Shown here: positions 8,836-16,818 of the stretch, piece by piece | How the letters are laid out: each line of letters begins with the position of its first letter | Position numbering within the stretch: position 1 is the first letter of the stretch | Assembly: GCF_013266755.1 (NCBI RefSeq) | Contig: NZ_JABRWJ010000005.1 | Coordinates: 1 to 64,000, forward strand | Direction: 5' to 3' | Length of the DNA stretch: 64,000 bases | DNA from: Pseudaquabacterium terrae | Lineage (GTDB): Bacteria > Pseudomonadota > Gammaproteobacteria > Burkholderiales > Burkholderiaceae_C | Notes under the pieces: model-generated | Seen by the model: the letters and a program-made list of their open reading frames with translations, nothing else | Database searches by the model: none | What the model was told of the DNA's origin: nothing | Position numbers and translations under genes: made by a program

Positions 8836-9663
8836 ATGTCCACGATCGACCGCTTCTTCGTCCACGCCAACTCGCTGCCTGCGCTGCCGGAGGTGGCGCA
8901 TCGGCTGCTGGAGACCTTTCGTCGCGAGGACGTCTCGCTGGTCGAGCTGTCCGAGCTGATCGCGCAGGACTCGGCGCTGACCGCACGTGTGCTGCGGCTG
9001 GCCAACACCGCGCGCTACGGCGCGCGCCGGCGTGTCGCCCACCTGCCCGATGCTGCTGCGCTGATCGGCCTGAACGGCCTGCGCGGCCTGGCGCTCACCG
9101 CGTGCCTGGTCGATACCTTCCCGCGGCCGCGCGGCTTCGACCGCCAGCGCTTCTGGCGCCAGAACCTGGCCACCGCCGGCTACGCCCGGGTCGTCGCGTC
9201 GCTGCTCGACCAGGACGCGGCGATGGCCGAGGTCGCCGGCCTGCTGCTGCGCAGCGGCCAGCTGCTGATGCTGATGGCCGACCCGGGCTCGGTGGCGCTG
9301 GTCGAATCGGTGGCCGGTGCGCCGGACAGCATCTTCAGCGTCGAGCGCGAACACTTCGGCTGCAGCCACGCCGAGGTCTCGGCCGAGCTGGCGGCACGCT
9401 GGCACCTGCCGCTGGAGCTGGTCGATGCACTGTTCACAGCTGCCAATCCGCTCGGCGCCGAGCCGTTCTCGCCCTTGGGCGCGATCCTGCGGCTCGCCAG
9501 CGTGCTGACCGACGCCGGCGAGGACGATCTGGATCGCATCGACGCCGTGCGCCTGTGGCAGGCGCCGGTGCTGGCCAAGCTCAAGCTGACGCCGGAACTG
9601 CTGGTCGTGCGCCTGCCGGCGCACGAATCGCTGGTCGCCGCCGCCGCCGAGATCACCGCCTAG
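8836..9663 (+). CDS. HDOD domain signalling protein
   Basis: This 275-residue protein has an HDOD domain over roughly residues 8-205, beginning with DRFFVHANSLPALPEVAHRL and containing the typical LIAQDSALTARVLRLANTA. HDOD domains are HD-fold relatives without the metal-binding His-Asp pair and generally act as regulatory scaffolds. The C-terminal 70 residues contain no second domain I recognise. The ATG at 8836 follows AGGGAGC. It lies between fliR and a GGDEF-EAL gene on the same strand, so a link to motility or c-di-GMP signalling is a reasonable inference, supported by a possible FliA-type promoter upstream. Confidence 0.88.
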   Translation: MSTIDRFFVHANSLPALPEVAHRLLETFRREDVSLVELSELIAQDSALTARVLRLANTARYGARRRVAHLPDAAALIGLNGLRGLALTACLVDTFPRPRGFDRQRFWRQNLATAGYARVVASLLDQDAAMAEVAGLLLRSGQLLMLMADPGSVALVESVAGAPDSIFSVEREHFGCSHAEVSAELAARWHLPLELVDALFTAANPLGAEPFSPLGAILRLASVLTDAGEDDLDRIDAVRLWQAPVLAKLKLTPELLVVRLPAHESLVAAAAEITA

Positions 9664-9696
9664 CCAATTCCTTCACGCTTCGGGCCCTGCCGGGAC

Positions 9697-9723
9697 TCAA
9701 GCCGCCGCGCTTCCTGCCGATCT
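9697..9723 (+). promoter_or_regulatory. Candidate sigma-28 (FliA) promoter at the GGDEF-EAL gene
   Basis: TCAAGCCG, an 11-base spacer and GCCGATCT match the FliA layout, with 6 of 8 consensus bases in the -10 and the canonical spacer length. The -10 ends only 7 bases before the chosen start codon at 9731. If the promoter is real, the transcript would be leaderless or nearly so. Confidence 0.5.
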
Positions 9724-9730
9724 GCCGCCA

Positions 9731-11569
9731 ATGCTGATCGCCGCTGCGCTGTTTGCGGGGCTCGTCGCTGGCCTGCTCCTGGCGCGGGCCTGGCGGCCTC
9801 TGCTCGACCGCCGCCGCCGCTGGCAGCACAGCATCGCCGGTGTCGACTCGCGCGAAGCGCCGACCGTCAGCGCGCGCGAGGCGCTCAGCGAACAAGGCCA
9901 CATCCTCGAGATGATCGCCACCCGCGCGCCGATGCCCGAGGTACTGGACCGCCTGGTGCAGCTGGCCGAATCGCAGGTCAAGGGCGTCAGCGCGTCGATC
10001 CTGCTGCTCGACAACCCCGACCCGACCCCGCTGCCGGCACCCGGCACGGGCTGGTCGACGCCGATCCTGTCGCACAGCGAGGCCGTGCTCGGCAGCTTCG
10101 TGGTCCATGCGCAGGACGGCTGGGCGCCGACCGCGCACCAGCGCCACTGCATCGAATCGGCGGCGCGGCTGGCCGGCATCGCGATCGAACGCCAGCGCTC
10201 CGAGCAGCGCATCCGCCACATGGCGCACCACGACGAGCTGACCGGCTTGCCGAACCGCGCGCTGCTGCAGGACCGCATGACGCAGGCGCTGGGCCAGGCG
10301 CGGCGCACCGGCCGGCCGCTGGCGCTGCTGTTCCTCGACTTGGACGGCTTCAAGTACATCAACGACAGCCTCGGCCATGAGGTCGGCGACCGGCTGCTGC
10401 GCGCCGTCGCCGGCCGGCTGCAGGCGATCGTGCGCCAGGGTGACACGGTGGCCCGCCTGGGCGGCGACGAGTTCGTCGTGATGCTGGTCGACCTGCCGCG
10501 CGCCGACGAGGCGGCGCTGGTCGCGCACGAGATCGTTCAGGCGTTGTCGCGACCGCTGCGCTTCGACGAGCGCCTGCTGCACGTGACCGCCAGCCTGGGC
10601 CTGGCCACCTTCCCGGCCGACGGCGACAGCGCCGAGCTGCTGCTGAAGCAGGCGGACGCGGCGATGTACCGCGCCAAGGCCGAGGGCCGCAACGGCTTCC
10701 AGTGCTACACCCGCGACATGGGGCTGCAGGCGCTGCAGCGCGTCGAGCTGCAGAGCGCGCTGCGCCTGGCCGTCGAGCACGACCAGTTCGAGCTGCACTA
10801 CCAGCCGCAGGTCGCGCCGGAATCAGGGCGCATCGTCGCCGTCGAGGCGCTGCTGCGCTGGCGCCACCCGGTGCTGGGCAATGTCAGCCCGGACCGCTTC
10901 ATCCCGCTGGCCGAGGAAACCGGGCTGATCGCGCCGATCGGCCGCTGGGTGCTGCGCAGCGCCGGCCGCCAGCTGCAGGCCTGGCATGCCGCCGGGCATA
11001 CGCGGCTGGTGATGGCGGTGAACCTGTCGGCACGGCAGTTCATCACGCAGGACATTCCGCAGCTGGTGCGCGAGACGCTGGAGCTGTGCGGCCTGCCGCC
11101 GCAGGCGCTGGAGCTGGAGCTGACCGAGACCGCGCTGATGCACAACGCCGAGTCGGTGCATGCGACGCTGAGCACGCTGAAGGCCATCGGCGTGCTGCTT
11201 GCGCTCGACGACTTCGGCACCGGCTATTCGAGCCTGAACCACCTGCGCCGCTTCCCGATCGACACGATCAAGATCGACAAGAGCTTCACCGCCGAGATCG
11301 CCACCAGCGACGACACCGCGGCGATCGTGCGCGCGATCGTCGAGATGGCCGGATCACTGGGCGTCGAGATCGTCGCCGAAGGTGTCGAGCACGAGCAGCA
11401 GCTGCGGCTGCTGGCCGCGCTGCACTGCCACCGCGTGCAGGGTTATCACATCGGCCGGCCGATGCCCGCCGCCGAGCTCGCGCCGCTGCTCGGCGTGCCT
11501 GACGAGCCGCCGTCGTGCGATCTGATGCTGGATGAGACCCACGACGCGGCGACACCACTGGCATCCTGA
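9731..11569 (+). CDS. Membrane-anchored GGDEF-EAL c-di-GMP enzyme with GAF-like region
   Basis: This 612-residue protein has one N-terminal membrane helix (about 2-22) and a GAF-like region (about 50-155). A GGDEF domain follows with intact RLGGDEF near residue 244, then an EAL domain with intact VEALLRW near 371 and loop-6 signature DDFGTGYSS near 495. Both catalytic signatures are present, so cyclase and phosphodiesterase activities are possible; which dominates cannot be told from sequence. Position directly after the flagellar run and a FliA-like promoter suggest control of the swim/attach decision. The start is the first ATG of the frame, with no convincing ribosome binding site. Confidence 0.93.
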   Translation: MLIAAALFAGLVAGLLLARAWRPLLDRRRRWQHSIAGVDSREAPTVSAREALSEQGHILEMIATRAPMPEVLDRLVQLAESQVKGVSASILLLDNPDPTPLPAPGTGWSTPILSHSEAVLGSFVVHAQDGWAPTAHQRHCIESAARLAGIAIERQRSEQRIRHMAHHDELTGLPNRALLQDRMTQALGQARRTGRPLALLFLDLDGFKYINDSLGHEVGDRLLRAVAGRLQAIVRQGDTVARLGGDEFVVMLVDLPRADEAALVAHEIVQALSRPLRFDERLLHVTASLGLATFPADGDSAELLLKQADAAMYRAKAEGRNGFQCYTRDMGLQALQRVELQSALRLAVEHDQFELHYQPQVAPESGRIVAVEALLRWRHPVLGNVSPDRFIPLAEETGLIAPIGRWVLRSAGRQLQAWHAAGHTRLVMAVNLSARQFITQDIPQLVRETLELCGLPPQALELELTETALMHNAESVHATLSTLKAIGVLLALDDFGTGYSSLNHLRRFPIDTIKIDKSFTAEIATSDDTAAIVRAIVEMAGSLGVEIVAEGVEHEQQLRLLAALHCHRVQGYHIGRPMPAAELAPLLGVPDEPPSCDLMLDETHDAATPLAS

Positions 11570-11615
11570 CGATCAAGGCGCCGCGACGTCACTGAGTCAA
11601 TCTACCCAATGATGA

Positions 11616-12251
11616 TCAGCCGCCGACCAGCCCGTTCCTGATCGCGTAGACCGTCAGCTCCGAGTTGTTCTGCAGGTTCAGCTTCTCGAGCACCCGCGCG
11701 CGGTAGACCGACACCGTCTTCGGCGACAGCATCAGCTCCTCGGCGATGTCCGACAGGCGTTTGCCCGAGGCGATCATCACCAGCGTCTGCAGCTCGCGGT
11801 CGGACAGCTTGTCGTGCGCGTTCTCCGGCACCGGCGTGGTCAGGCTCTCGACCAGCATCTGCGCGATCTCGGGCGTCACGTACTTGCGCCCCTGCGCCAC
11901 CGTGCGCACCGCCTGCACGATCAGCTGCGGGTCACCGCCCTTGTTGACGTAGCCGAAGGCGCCGGCGCGCAAGGCGCGGATCGCGTACTGGTCCTCGGGG
12001 TACATGCTGACCACCAGCACCTTGATCGGCGAGGCCTCGTCCTTCAGCGTGTGCAGCACGTCCAGGCCCGAGCGGCCCGGCAGGTTGATGTCCAGCACCA
12101 GCACGTCGCAGCGGGCGCCGCGCAGCAGCGCGCGCAGCTCGCCGTAGTCGCCCGCCTCGCCGATGACCTCGATGTCCGGCGCGTCGGCCAGCGTGTCGCG
12201 GATGCCGCGGCGGATCAACGCGTGGTCATCGCACAGCATCACTTTGATCAT
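11616..12251 (-). CDS. NarL/FixJ-family response regulator
   Basis: This 211-residue protein has a receiver domain (about 1-120) with acidic pocket CDD, phosphorylatable Asp in VLVLDINLPG and conserved Lys in VNKGG. A LuxR-type helix-turn-helix follows (about 145-205: KLSDRELQTLVMIASGK, LSPKTVSVYRARVLEKL). It is a DNA-binding output regulator. The partner is almost certainly the kinase encoded 13 bases upstream on the same strand, since HisKA_3 kinases pair with NarL-type regulators. Targets are unknown; location between flagellar and chemotaxis genes suggests, but does not show, a motility link. Confidence 0.95.
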   Translation of the reverse strand: MIKVMLCDDHALIRRGIRDTLADAPDIEVIGEAGDYGELRALLRGARCDVLVLDINLPGRSGLDVLHTLKDEASPIKVLVVSMYPEDQYAIRALRAGAFGYVNKGGDPQLIVQAVRTVAQGRKYVTPEIAQMLVESLTTPVPENAHDKLSDRELQTLVMIASGKRLSDIAEELMLSPKTVSVYRARVLEKLNLQNNSELTVYAIRNGLVGG

Positions 12252-12264
12252 GTTGGATGTGGGC

Positions 12265-13422
12265 TCATGGCGCCCCCCAGGTCGAAGGATCGTGGTCCTC
12301 GTCGTCGTCGAAGCGGCGTTGCCGATCGTCGTCGTGATCGGCCCCGTGCAGCGACAGCGGCACCGACAGCATCAGCACCGTGCCGCCCGCGCCGCTGGAC
12401 ACGTCGACCCAGCCGCCGACGGTGCCGGCACGCTCGTGCAGCCCGCGCAGGCCGAAGCTGCGGGCCTTGGCCAGGTCGGCGCTCGACAGCCCGCGGCCGT
12501 TGTCGGCCACCTCCAGCGACAGCACGCCGCGCGTCAGCGACAGGTCGATCGTCACCTTGGTGGCGTGCGCATGCTTGCTGACATTGGTCAGGGCCTCCTG
12601 CCCGAAGCGGTAGGCCACCAGCGGCACGCCGGCCGGCAGCTGCATCAGCTCGTGCGTGGTGCGGAATATGCACGGTATGCCGTTGCGCTTCTCGAAGCGC
12701 GACGCCATCCACTGCAGCGCCGCGACCAGCCCCTGCTCCAGGATCGCGGGCCGCAGGTTGTGCATGATGCGCTTGCTGGCCTCGATCGCCAGGTCGACCG
12801 TCTCCAGCGCCGATAGCACCCGCTGCTGCACCTCCGGCGCGCCGACGTGGCGGCCGATCCAGGCCAGGTCGAACTTGATCGCCGTCAGGCCGCCGCCGAC
12901 GTCGTCGTGGATCTCGCGGGCGATCGCCGCGCGCTCCATCTCGACGCTGGTCTGCAGGTGCTGCGCCAGCTCGGACAGGCGCTGGCGCGACGCCGCCAGC
13001 TCACGCTCGAAGTCCTTGCGCGCCTTGCGCTCGCGCTGGGCCTCGATGGCGTGCTCCACCGCCGGCGCCAGCCGCGACAGGTTGTTCTTCAATAGGTAGT
13101 CGCTCGCCCCGCTGCGCATCGCCGCCACCGCGGTGTCTTCCCCGATCTCGCCGGAGACCAGGATGAAGGGCAGCGCCAGCCCGCTGTGCTGCAGGATCTC
13201 CTGCGCCTTCAGACCGGTGAAGCCGGGCAGGTTGAAGTCCGACAGGATGACGTCCCAGTCCTGCTCGGTCAGCGCGCGCCGGTAGTCGGCCTCGGAATCG
13301 ACCCGCAGCGCCTGCACCCGCAACCCGGCGCGCCGCAGGTGGGCCAGCGCCAGATCGTGGTCGAGCGGCGAATCCTCGATGTGCAACAGCCGCAGCGGGC
13401 GGGCGGCGGAGGCTTCCGTCAT
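12265..13422 (-). CDS. Soluble receiver-HisKA_3 hybrid sensor kinase
   Basis: This 385-residue protein has an N-terminal receiver (about 8-125, with Asp in DVILSDFNLPGF), then a coiled coil and a HisKA_3 dimerisation domain with phosphoacceptor His in IAREIHDDVGGG. The HATPase domain is the NarX/DegS type (EALTNVSKHAHA, DNGRGL, FGLRGLHERA). No membrane segment or PAS/GAF sensor is visible, so the input must come through the receiver or a partner. It probably relays from another kinase to the NarL-type regulator next door. I chose the ATG at 13422; an in-frame start 34 codons upstream runs through repeat-like intergenic DNA. Confidence 0.92.
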   Translation of the reverse strand: MTEASAARPLRLLHIEDSPLDHDLALAHLRRAGLRVQALRVDSEADYRRALTEQDWDVILSDFNLPGFTGLKAQEILQHSGLALPFILVSGEIGEDTAVAAMRSGASDYLLKNNLSRLAPAVEHAIEAQRERKARKDFERELAASRQRLSELAQHLQTSVEMERAAIAREIHDDVGGGLTAIKFDLAWIGRHVGAPEVQQRVLSALETVDLAIEASKRIMHNLRPAILEQGLVAALQWMASRFEKRNGIPCIFRTTHELMQLPAGVPLVAYRFGQEALTNVSKHAHATKVTIDLSLTRGVLSLEVADNGRGLSSADLAKARSFGLRGLHERAGTVGGWVDVSSGAGGTVLMLSVPLSLHGADHDDDRQRRFDDDEDHDPSTWGAP

Positions 13423-13438
13423 CGGTGCCCGCCCGGCC

Positions 13439-13493
13439 GCCCGAAGGGCACCGAGCGCCCCTCGGGGGACGCGAACGAAGTGAGCTGGGGGCT
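13439..13493. repeat. Palindrome-rich intergenic element resembling a dispersed Burkholderiales repeat
   Basis: Nested short palindromes (GCCCGAAGGGC, CCCCTCGGGGG at 13458-13468, AGCTGGGGGCT) flank the sequence GACGCGAACGAAGTGAGC. I recall very similar intergenic sequences being common in Comamonadaceae-type genomes. Only one copy is present in this window, so its repeat nature is inferred. It lies just upstream of the kinase gene start. Confidence 0.4.
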
Positions 13494-13578
13494 GACCATC
13501 ACCGGGGAGTATGGCAAACCCCACTCCCCTGCAGCACGCTTGGCGTGGAAATGGGCCGCCTTTTCCGCCGTCATCGGC

Positions 13579-13606
13579 TCAATGCCGAGGGGGTCCCTGC
13601 CGAAAA
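13579..13606 (+). promoter_or_regulatory. Candidate sigma-28 (FliA) promoter of the chemotaxis cluster
   Basis: TCAATGCC (13579-13586), a 12-base spacer and GCCGAAAA (13599-13606) are present; the -10 matches the FliA consensus at 7 of 8 positions. The site lies 58 bases before the CheZ-like start codon and is the first good promoter of the chemotaxis genes. Confidence 0.6.
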
Positions 13607-13663
13607 ATGATGTCACCAGAGCCGAATGCGTACGGCCGGTCTCGACCCCAACGCGGAGTGACG

Positions 13664-14125
13664 ATGTTGAACAACGAACCGACGGCAGAGTCGTCCATGA
13701 CACAGATGCCGCTGCTGACAGCGGCGGATGTGCAGGACAACTTGATGGTCGCGAACAACGACCTGGAGCGCCTCGCCGGCCTGCTGACCGATGCCACGGA
13801 AACCCTGATGGGGCATTTCTATGGCGCCTCGGCCCAGATAGGCCAGTTGCTGGCGCTCGCCGAGCGTTTGCCTGCGCTCGACAAAGAGCCTCTCCAGCAG
13901 GCGATGCAGCACATGGGCGGCGCAGTGACCGCGCTGCAGTTCCAGGACATGTCGACGCAGCTGATCGCGCACCTGCAGCGCCGGCTGCGCAACTGCGCCG
14001 ATCGCCTGGCGCGCGACGTGATGGGTGACGACGAGGAAGGTGAAGCGGTGATCGAAGACGCGCCGCTGCGACCCAACCCCGTCACCCAGGACGAAATGGA
14101 CGCAGGCTCGATCGAGCTGTTCTAA
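13664..14125 (+). CDS. CheZ-like CheY-P phosphatase candidate
   Basis: This 153-residue soluble helical protein is encoded immediately before cheY. The segment LQFQDMSTQLI (about residues 88-98) resembles the E. coli CheZ active-site segment QDFQDLTGQVI, including the Asp and Gln at four-residue spacing (Asp143/Gln147 in CheZ). The extreme C-terminus QDEMDAGSIELF resembles the CheY-binding tail of CheZ (ending DSLGF) in acidity and terminal Phe. Family knowledge: CheZ is about 214 residues and forms a long four-helix bundle; this protein is shorter. I infer a compact CheZ-type phosphatase. The ATG at 13664 follows GGAGTGACG. It could alternatively be another helical chemotaxis accessory protein. 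Confidence 0.7.
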   Translation: MLNNEPTAESSMTQMPLLTAADVQDNLMVANNDLERLAGLLTDATETLMGHFYGASAQIGQLLALAERLPALDKEPLQQAMQHMGGAVTALQFQDMSTQLIAHLQRRLRNCADRLARDVMGDDEEGEAVIEDAPLRPNPVTQDEMDAGSIELF

Positions 14126-14149
14126 GTTTTTCATTGTTACGCCCGATAA
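14122..14149 (+). promoter_or_regulatory. Candidate sigma-28 (FliA) promoter of cheY
   Basis: CTAAGTTT (14122-14129), a 12-base spacer and CCCGATAA (14142-14149) are present: 6 of 8 and 7 of 8 matches to the FliA consensus. The -35 overlaps the stop codon of the preceding gene, and cheY starts 24 bases after the -10, leaving room for its ribosome binding site (CCCGGAG). Confidence 0.65.
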
Positions 14150-14172
14150 CCCCCTGATCCCCGGAGTAAGCG

Positions 14173-14535
14173 ATGCACTCAATCCTCGCCGTCGATGACT
14201 CGGCCTCGATGCGCCAAATGGTCTCCTTCACGCTCAAGAACGCCGGCTTCAACGTCGTCGAGGCCGTCGATGGCCAGGACGCGTGGGAGAAGGCCGGCAA
14301 GACCGACTTCAACCTCGTGCTGACCGACCAGAACATGCCGCGCATGGATGGCATCAGCCTGACCAAGAAGCTGCGCGAGAACCCGAAGTTCAAGGCCACG
14401 CCGATCCTGATCCTGACCACCGAGTCGAGCGACCAGATGAAGCAGGCCGGCCGCGCCGCTGGCGCAACCGGCTGGCTGGTCAAGCCCTTCGATCCCGCCA
14501 AGCTGATCGAAGTGATCGGCAAGGTCATCCGCTGA
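14173..14535 (+). CDS. cheY: Chemotaxis response regulator CheY
   Basis: This 120-residue single-domain receiver has acidic pair AVDDSASMR, phosphorylatable Asp in LVLTDQNMPRMDG, Thr in ILTTES and Lys in VKPFDP. CheA phosphorylates it, and CheY-P binds FliM (encoded at 5.1-6.1 kb) to reverse the motor. It has its own candidate FliA promoter and sits between the CheZ-like gene and cheA. The absence of a DNA-binding domain and the neighbourhood make CheY the clear call. Confidence 0.97.
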   Translation: MHSILAVDDSASMRQMVSFTLKNAGFNVVEAVDGQDAWEKAGKTDFNLVLTDQNMPRMDGISLTKKLRENPKFKATPILILTTESSDQMKQAGRAAGATGWLVKPFDPAKLIEVIGKVIR

Positions 14536-14587
14536 GTCTTTCTCTCCGCATCTCTTCGCAGTACCCAGAACATCGGAGGCTTCTGCC

Positions 14588-16723
14588 ATGGCAGAGACGA
14601 GCAACGACGGCGCGCACATGTCCGCCGGCATCGACCTGAGTCAGTTCTTCCAGGTCTTCTTTGAAGAAGCCGGAGAGAACCTCGGCACGATGGAGCAGAT
14701 GCTCCTGGTCCTCGACGTCTCGGCGGCCGACGACGAAGAGCTGAACGCGATCTTCCGCTGCGCGCACTCGGTCAAGGGCGGCGCGGCCACTTTCGGGTTT
14801 TCCGACGTCGCCGAGCTGACGCACCAGATGGAAGCGCTGCTCGACAAGCTGCGCCGGCATGAATTGCAGCCGACCTCGCAGATGGTCGACGTGCTGCTTG
14901 CATCGGGCGATGCATTGAAAGCGATGCTCGCGCGCCACCAGGGATCGGGCGGCGGCGAGATCGACACCACTGAACTGCTGTTCACGATCAAGACGCTGTG
15001 CGCCGGCGGCACGGTCGACACCGCGGCCGTCTCGGCCCCCGTCGTCGCCTCGGCCCCTGCCGCCGCACCGGCCCCTGCCCGCGCGCCGCTGAAGAACGAC
15101 GTGCGCGTCATCGAGCTGACGATCGGCGAGCTCCCCGACATGACGCAGGCCGACTCGATCGTCGACCTGTTCAAGGAAATTTCCGGCCTCGGCACCATCG
15201 AGCCGCTGGACGGCGGCAACGGCCACGACGGCATGCGCCGCTTCAAGGTCACCACCGCGTCGAGCGACAGCGACCTGCTGGACCTGTTCACCTTCCACGT
15301 GCCGCGCGAATCGGTGCGCCTGGCGCCGATCGGCCCCGGCTTCGGCTTCCATGAAGGCGCGCCCGGTGCGCCGCCGCCGGAAGCGGCGAGCACCGACCCC
15401 GGCTACGGCTTCTTCGATGACGCGCCCGGTGCGCCCGCCGAAGGCGCGGCCGCCGCGCCGGCCCCGGCCGCCGCCCCGGTGGGCGACGCCGCGCCGAAGG
15501 CCGCCGCCCCGGCCAAGGCCGCCGCGCCGAAGGCCGAAGCCAAGGCCGCTGCCGGCCTCGACTCGGCGACGCTGCGCGTCTCGGTCGAGAAGGTCGACCA
15601 GCTGATCAATCTGGTCGGCGAGCTCGTCATCACGCAGGCCATGCTGGCGCAGAACAGCAAGGGCATCGACCCCGGCCTGTACCAGCAGATGACCTCGGGC
15701 CTCGCCGACCTGGAACGCAATACCCGCGACCTGCAGGAAGCGGTGATGTCGATCCGGATGATTCCGATGTCGATGGTCTTCAACCGCTTCCCGCGCATGC
15801 TGCGCGACCTGGCCGCCAAGCTGGGCAAGAAGGTGGACCTGGTGACCGTCGGCGAAGCGACCGAGCTCGACAAGGGCATGGTCGAGAAGATCACCGATCC
15901 GCTGACGCACCTGGTGCGCAACAGCTGCGACCACGGCATCGAATCGCCGGCCGACCGGGTGGCCAAGGGCAAGCCCGAGACCGGCACGATCACGCTGGTC
16001 GCTTCGCACCAGGGCGGCTCGATCGTCATCGAAGTGCGCGACGACGGCCGCGGCCTGAACCGCGAGAAGCTGATCAAGAAGGCGCGCGAGAAAGGCATCG
16101 ACGCGCCGGATTCGATGACCGACCAGGAATGCTGGAACCTGATCTTCGCGCCGGGCTTCTCGACGGCCGACCAGGTCACCGACGTCTCCGGCCGCGGTGT
16201 CGGCATGGACGTGGTCAAGAAGAACATCCTGTCGCTCGGCGGCACGGTGGACATCGACTCGGCCGAAGGCTACGGCATGAGCGTCAAGGTGCGGCTGCCG
16301 CTCACCTTGGCCATCATGGACGGCATGAGCGTCGGTGTCGGCGACGAGTGCTACATCCTGCCGCTGGGCTCGGTGGTCGAGTCGTTCCAGGTGCAGCCGA
16401 ACATGATCAAGACGATCGGCACCACCGGCCGCGTGGTCGAGGTACGCGACGAGTACATGCCGGTGATCGACCTGGAGAAGGTCTTCGAGGTGCCGCGCTT
16501 CGACTTCGAGCACGTCAGCAACATCATGGTGGTGGTCGAGGCCGAGGGGGCGCGCGTCGCCCTGCTGGTCGACGAACTGCTCGGCCAGCAGCAGGTGGTG
16601 GTCAAGAACCTCGAGGCCAACTACCGCAAGGTGCCGGACGTGTCGGGCGCCACGATCATGGGTGACGGCCGCGTCGCGCTGATCCTCGACATCGGAACGC
16701 TCGTCCGCCGCAGCCGGCACTGA
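14588..16723 (+). CDS. cheA: Chemotaxis histidine kinase CheA
   Basis: This 711-residue protein shows the CheA domain order. The Hpt domain carries phosphoacceptor His60 in CAHSVKGGAATFGF, followed by a P2-like region (about 175-245), an Ala/Pro linker, dimerisation domain P3 (from about 320), and the HATPase P4 (LVRNSCDHGIESP, DDGRGLN, GRGVGMDV). A CheW-like P5 ends the protein. The linker contains two copies of a GF/YGFF-x-APGAP motif (about residues 250-283). The ATG at 14588 follows GGAGG at proper spacing. CheA couples the MCPs encoded downstream, via CheW, to CheY. cheR and cheB are not in this window. Confidence 0.97.
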   Translation: MAETSNDGAHMSAGIDLSQFFQVFFEEAGENLGTMEQMLLVLDVSAADDEELNAIFRCAHSVKGGAATFGFSDVAELTHQMEALLDKLRRHELQPTSQMVDVLLASGDALKAMLARHQGSGGGEIDTTELLFTIKTLCAGGTVDTAAVSAPVVASAPAAAPAPARAPLKNDVRVIELTIGELPDMTQADSIVDLFKEISGLGTIEPLDGGNGHDGMRRFKVTTASSDSDLLDLFTFHVPRESVRLAPIGPGFGFHEGAPGAPPPEAASTDPGYGFFDDAPGAPAEGAAAAPAPAAAPVGDAAPKAAAPAKAAAPKAEAKAAAGLDSATLRVSVEKVDQLINLVGELVITQAMLAQNSKGIDPGLYQQMTSGLADLERNTRDLQEAVMSIRMIPMSMVFNRFPRMLRDLAAKLGKKVDLVTVGEATELDKGMVEKITDPLTHLVRNSCDHGIESPADRVAKGKPETGTITLVASHQGGSIVIEVRDDGRGLNREKLIKKAREKGIDAPDSMTDQECWNLIFAPGFSTADQVTDVSGRGVGMDVVKKNILSLGGTVDIDSAEGYGMSVKVRLPLTLAIMDGMSVGVGDECYILPLGSVVESFQVQPNMIKTIGTTGRVVEVRDEYMPVIDLEKVFEVPRFDFEHVSNIMVVVEAEGARVALLVDELLGQQQVVVKNLEANYRKVPDVSGATIMGDGRVALILDIGTLVRRSRH

Positions 16724-16749
16724 TCGCTCGCGACTGACATTCCCCAGGA

Positions 16750-16788
16750 CGGCGGGACCCGGTTTTCCAAAAAACGGGCCCGCCGTTT
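16750..16788 (+). terminator. Terminator-like stem-loop between cheA and the first MCP
   Basis: A 15-bp stem with two single-base bulges (A57 and G62 of 167xx) closes a CCAA loop and is followed by TTT. The lower stem is GC-rich and the upper part is T/A. The next start codon is 31 bases downstream, so it may act as a partial terminator lowering MCP expression relative to cheA. Confidence 0.6.
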
Positions 16789-16818
16789 CAGCCTCGAAGC
16801 CACGTAGGAGACAAAGCA

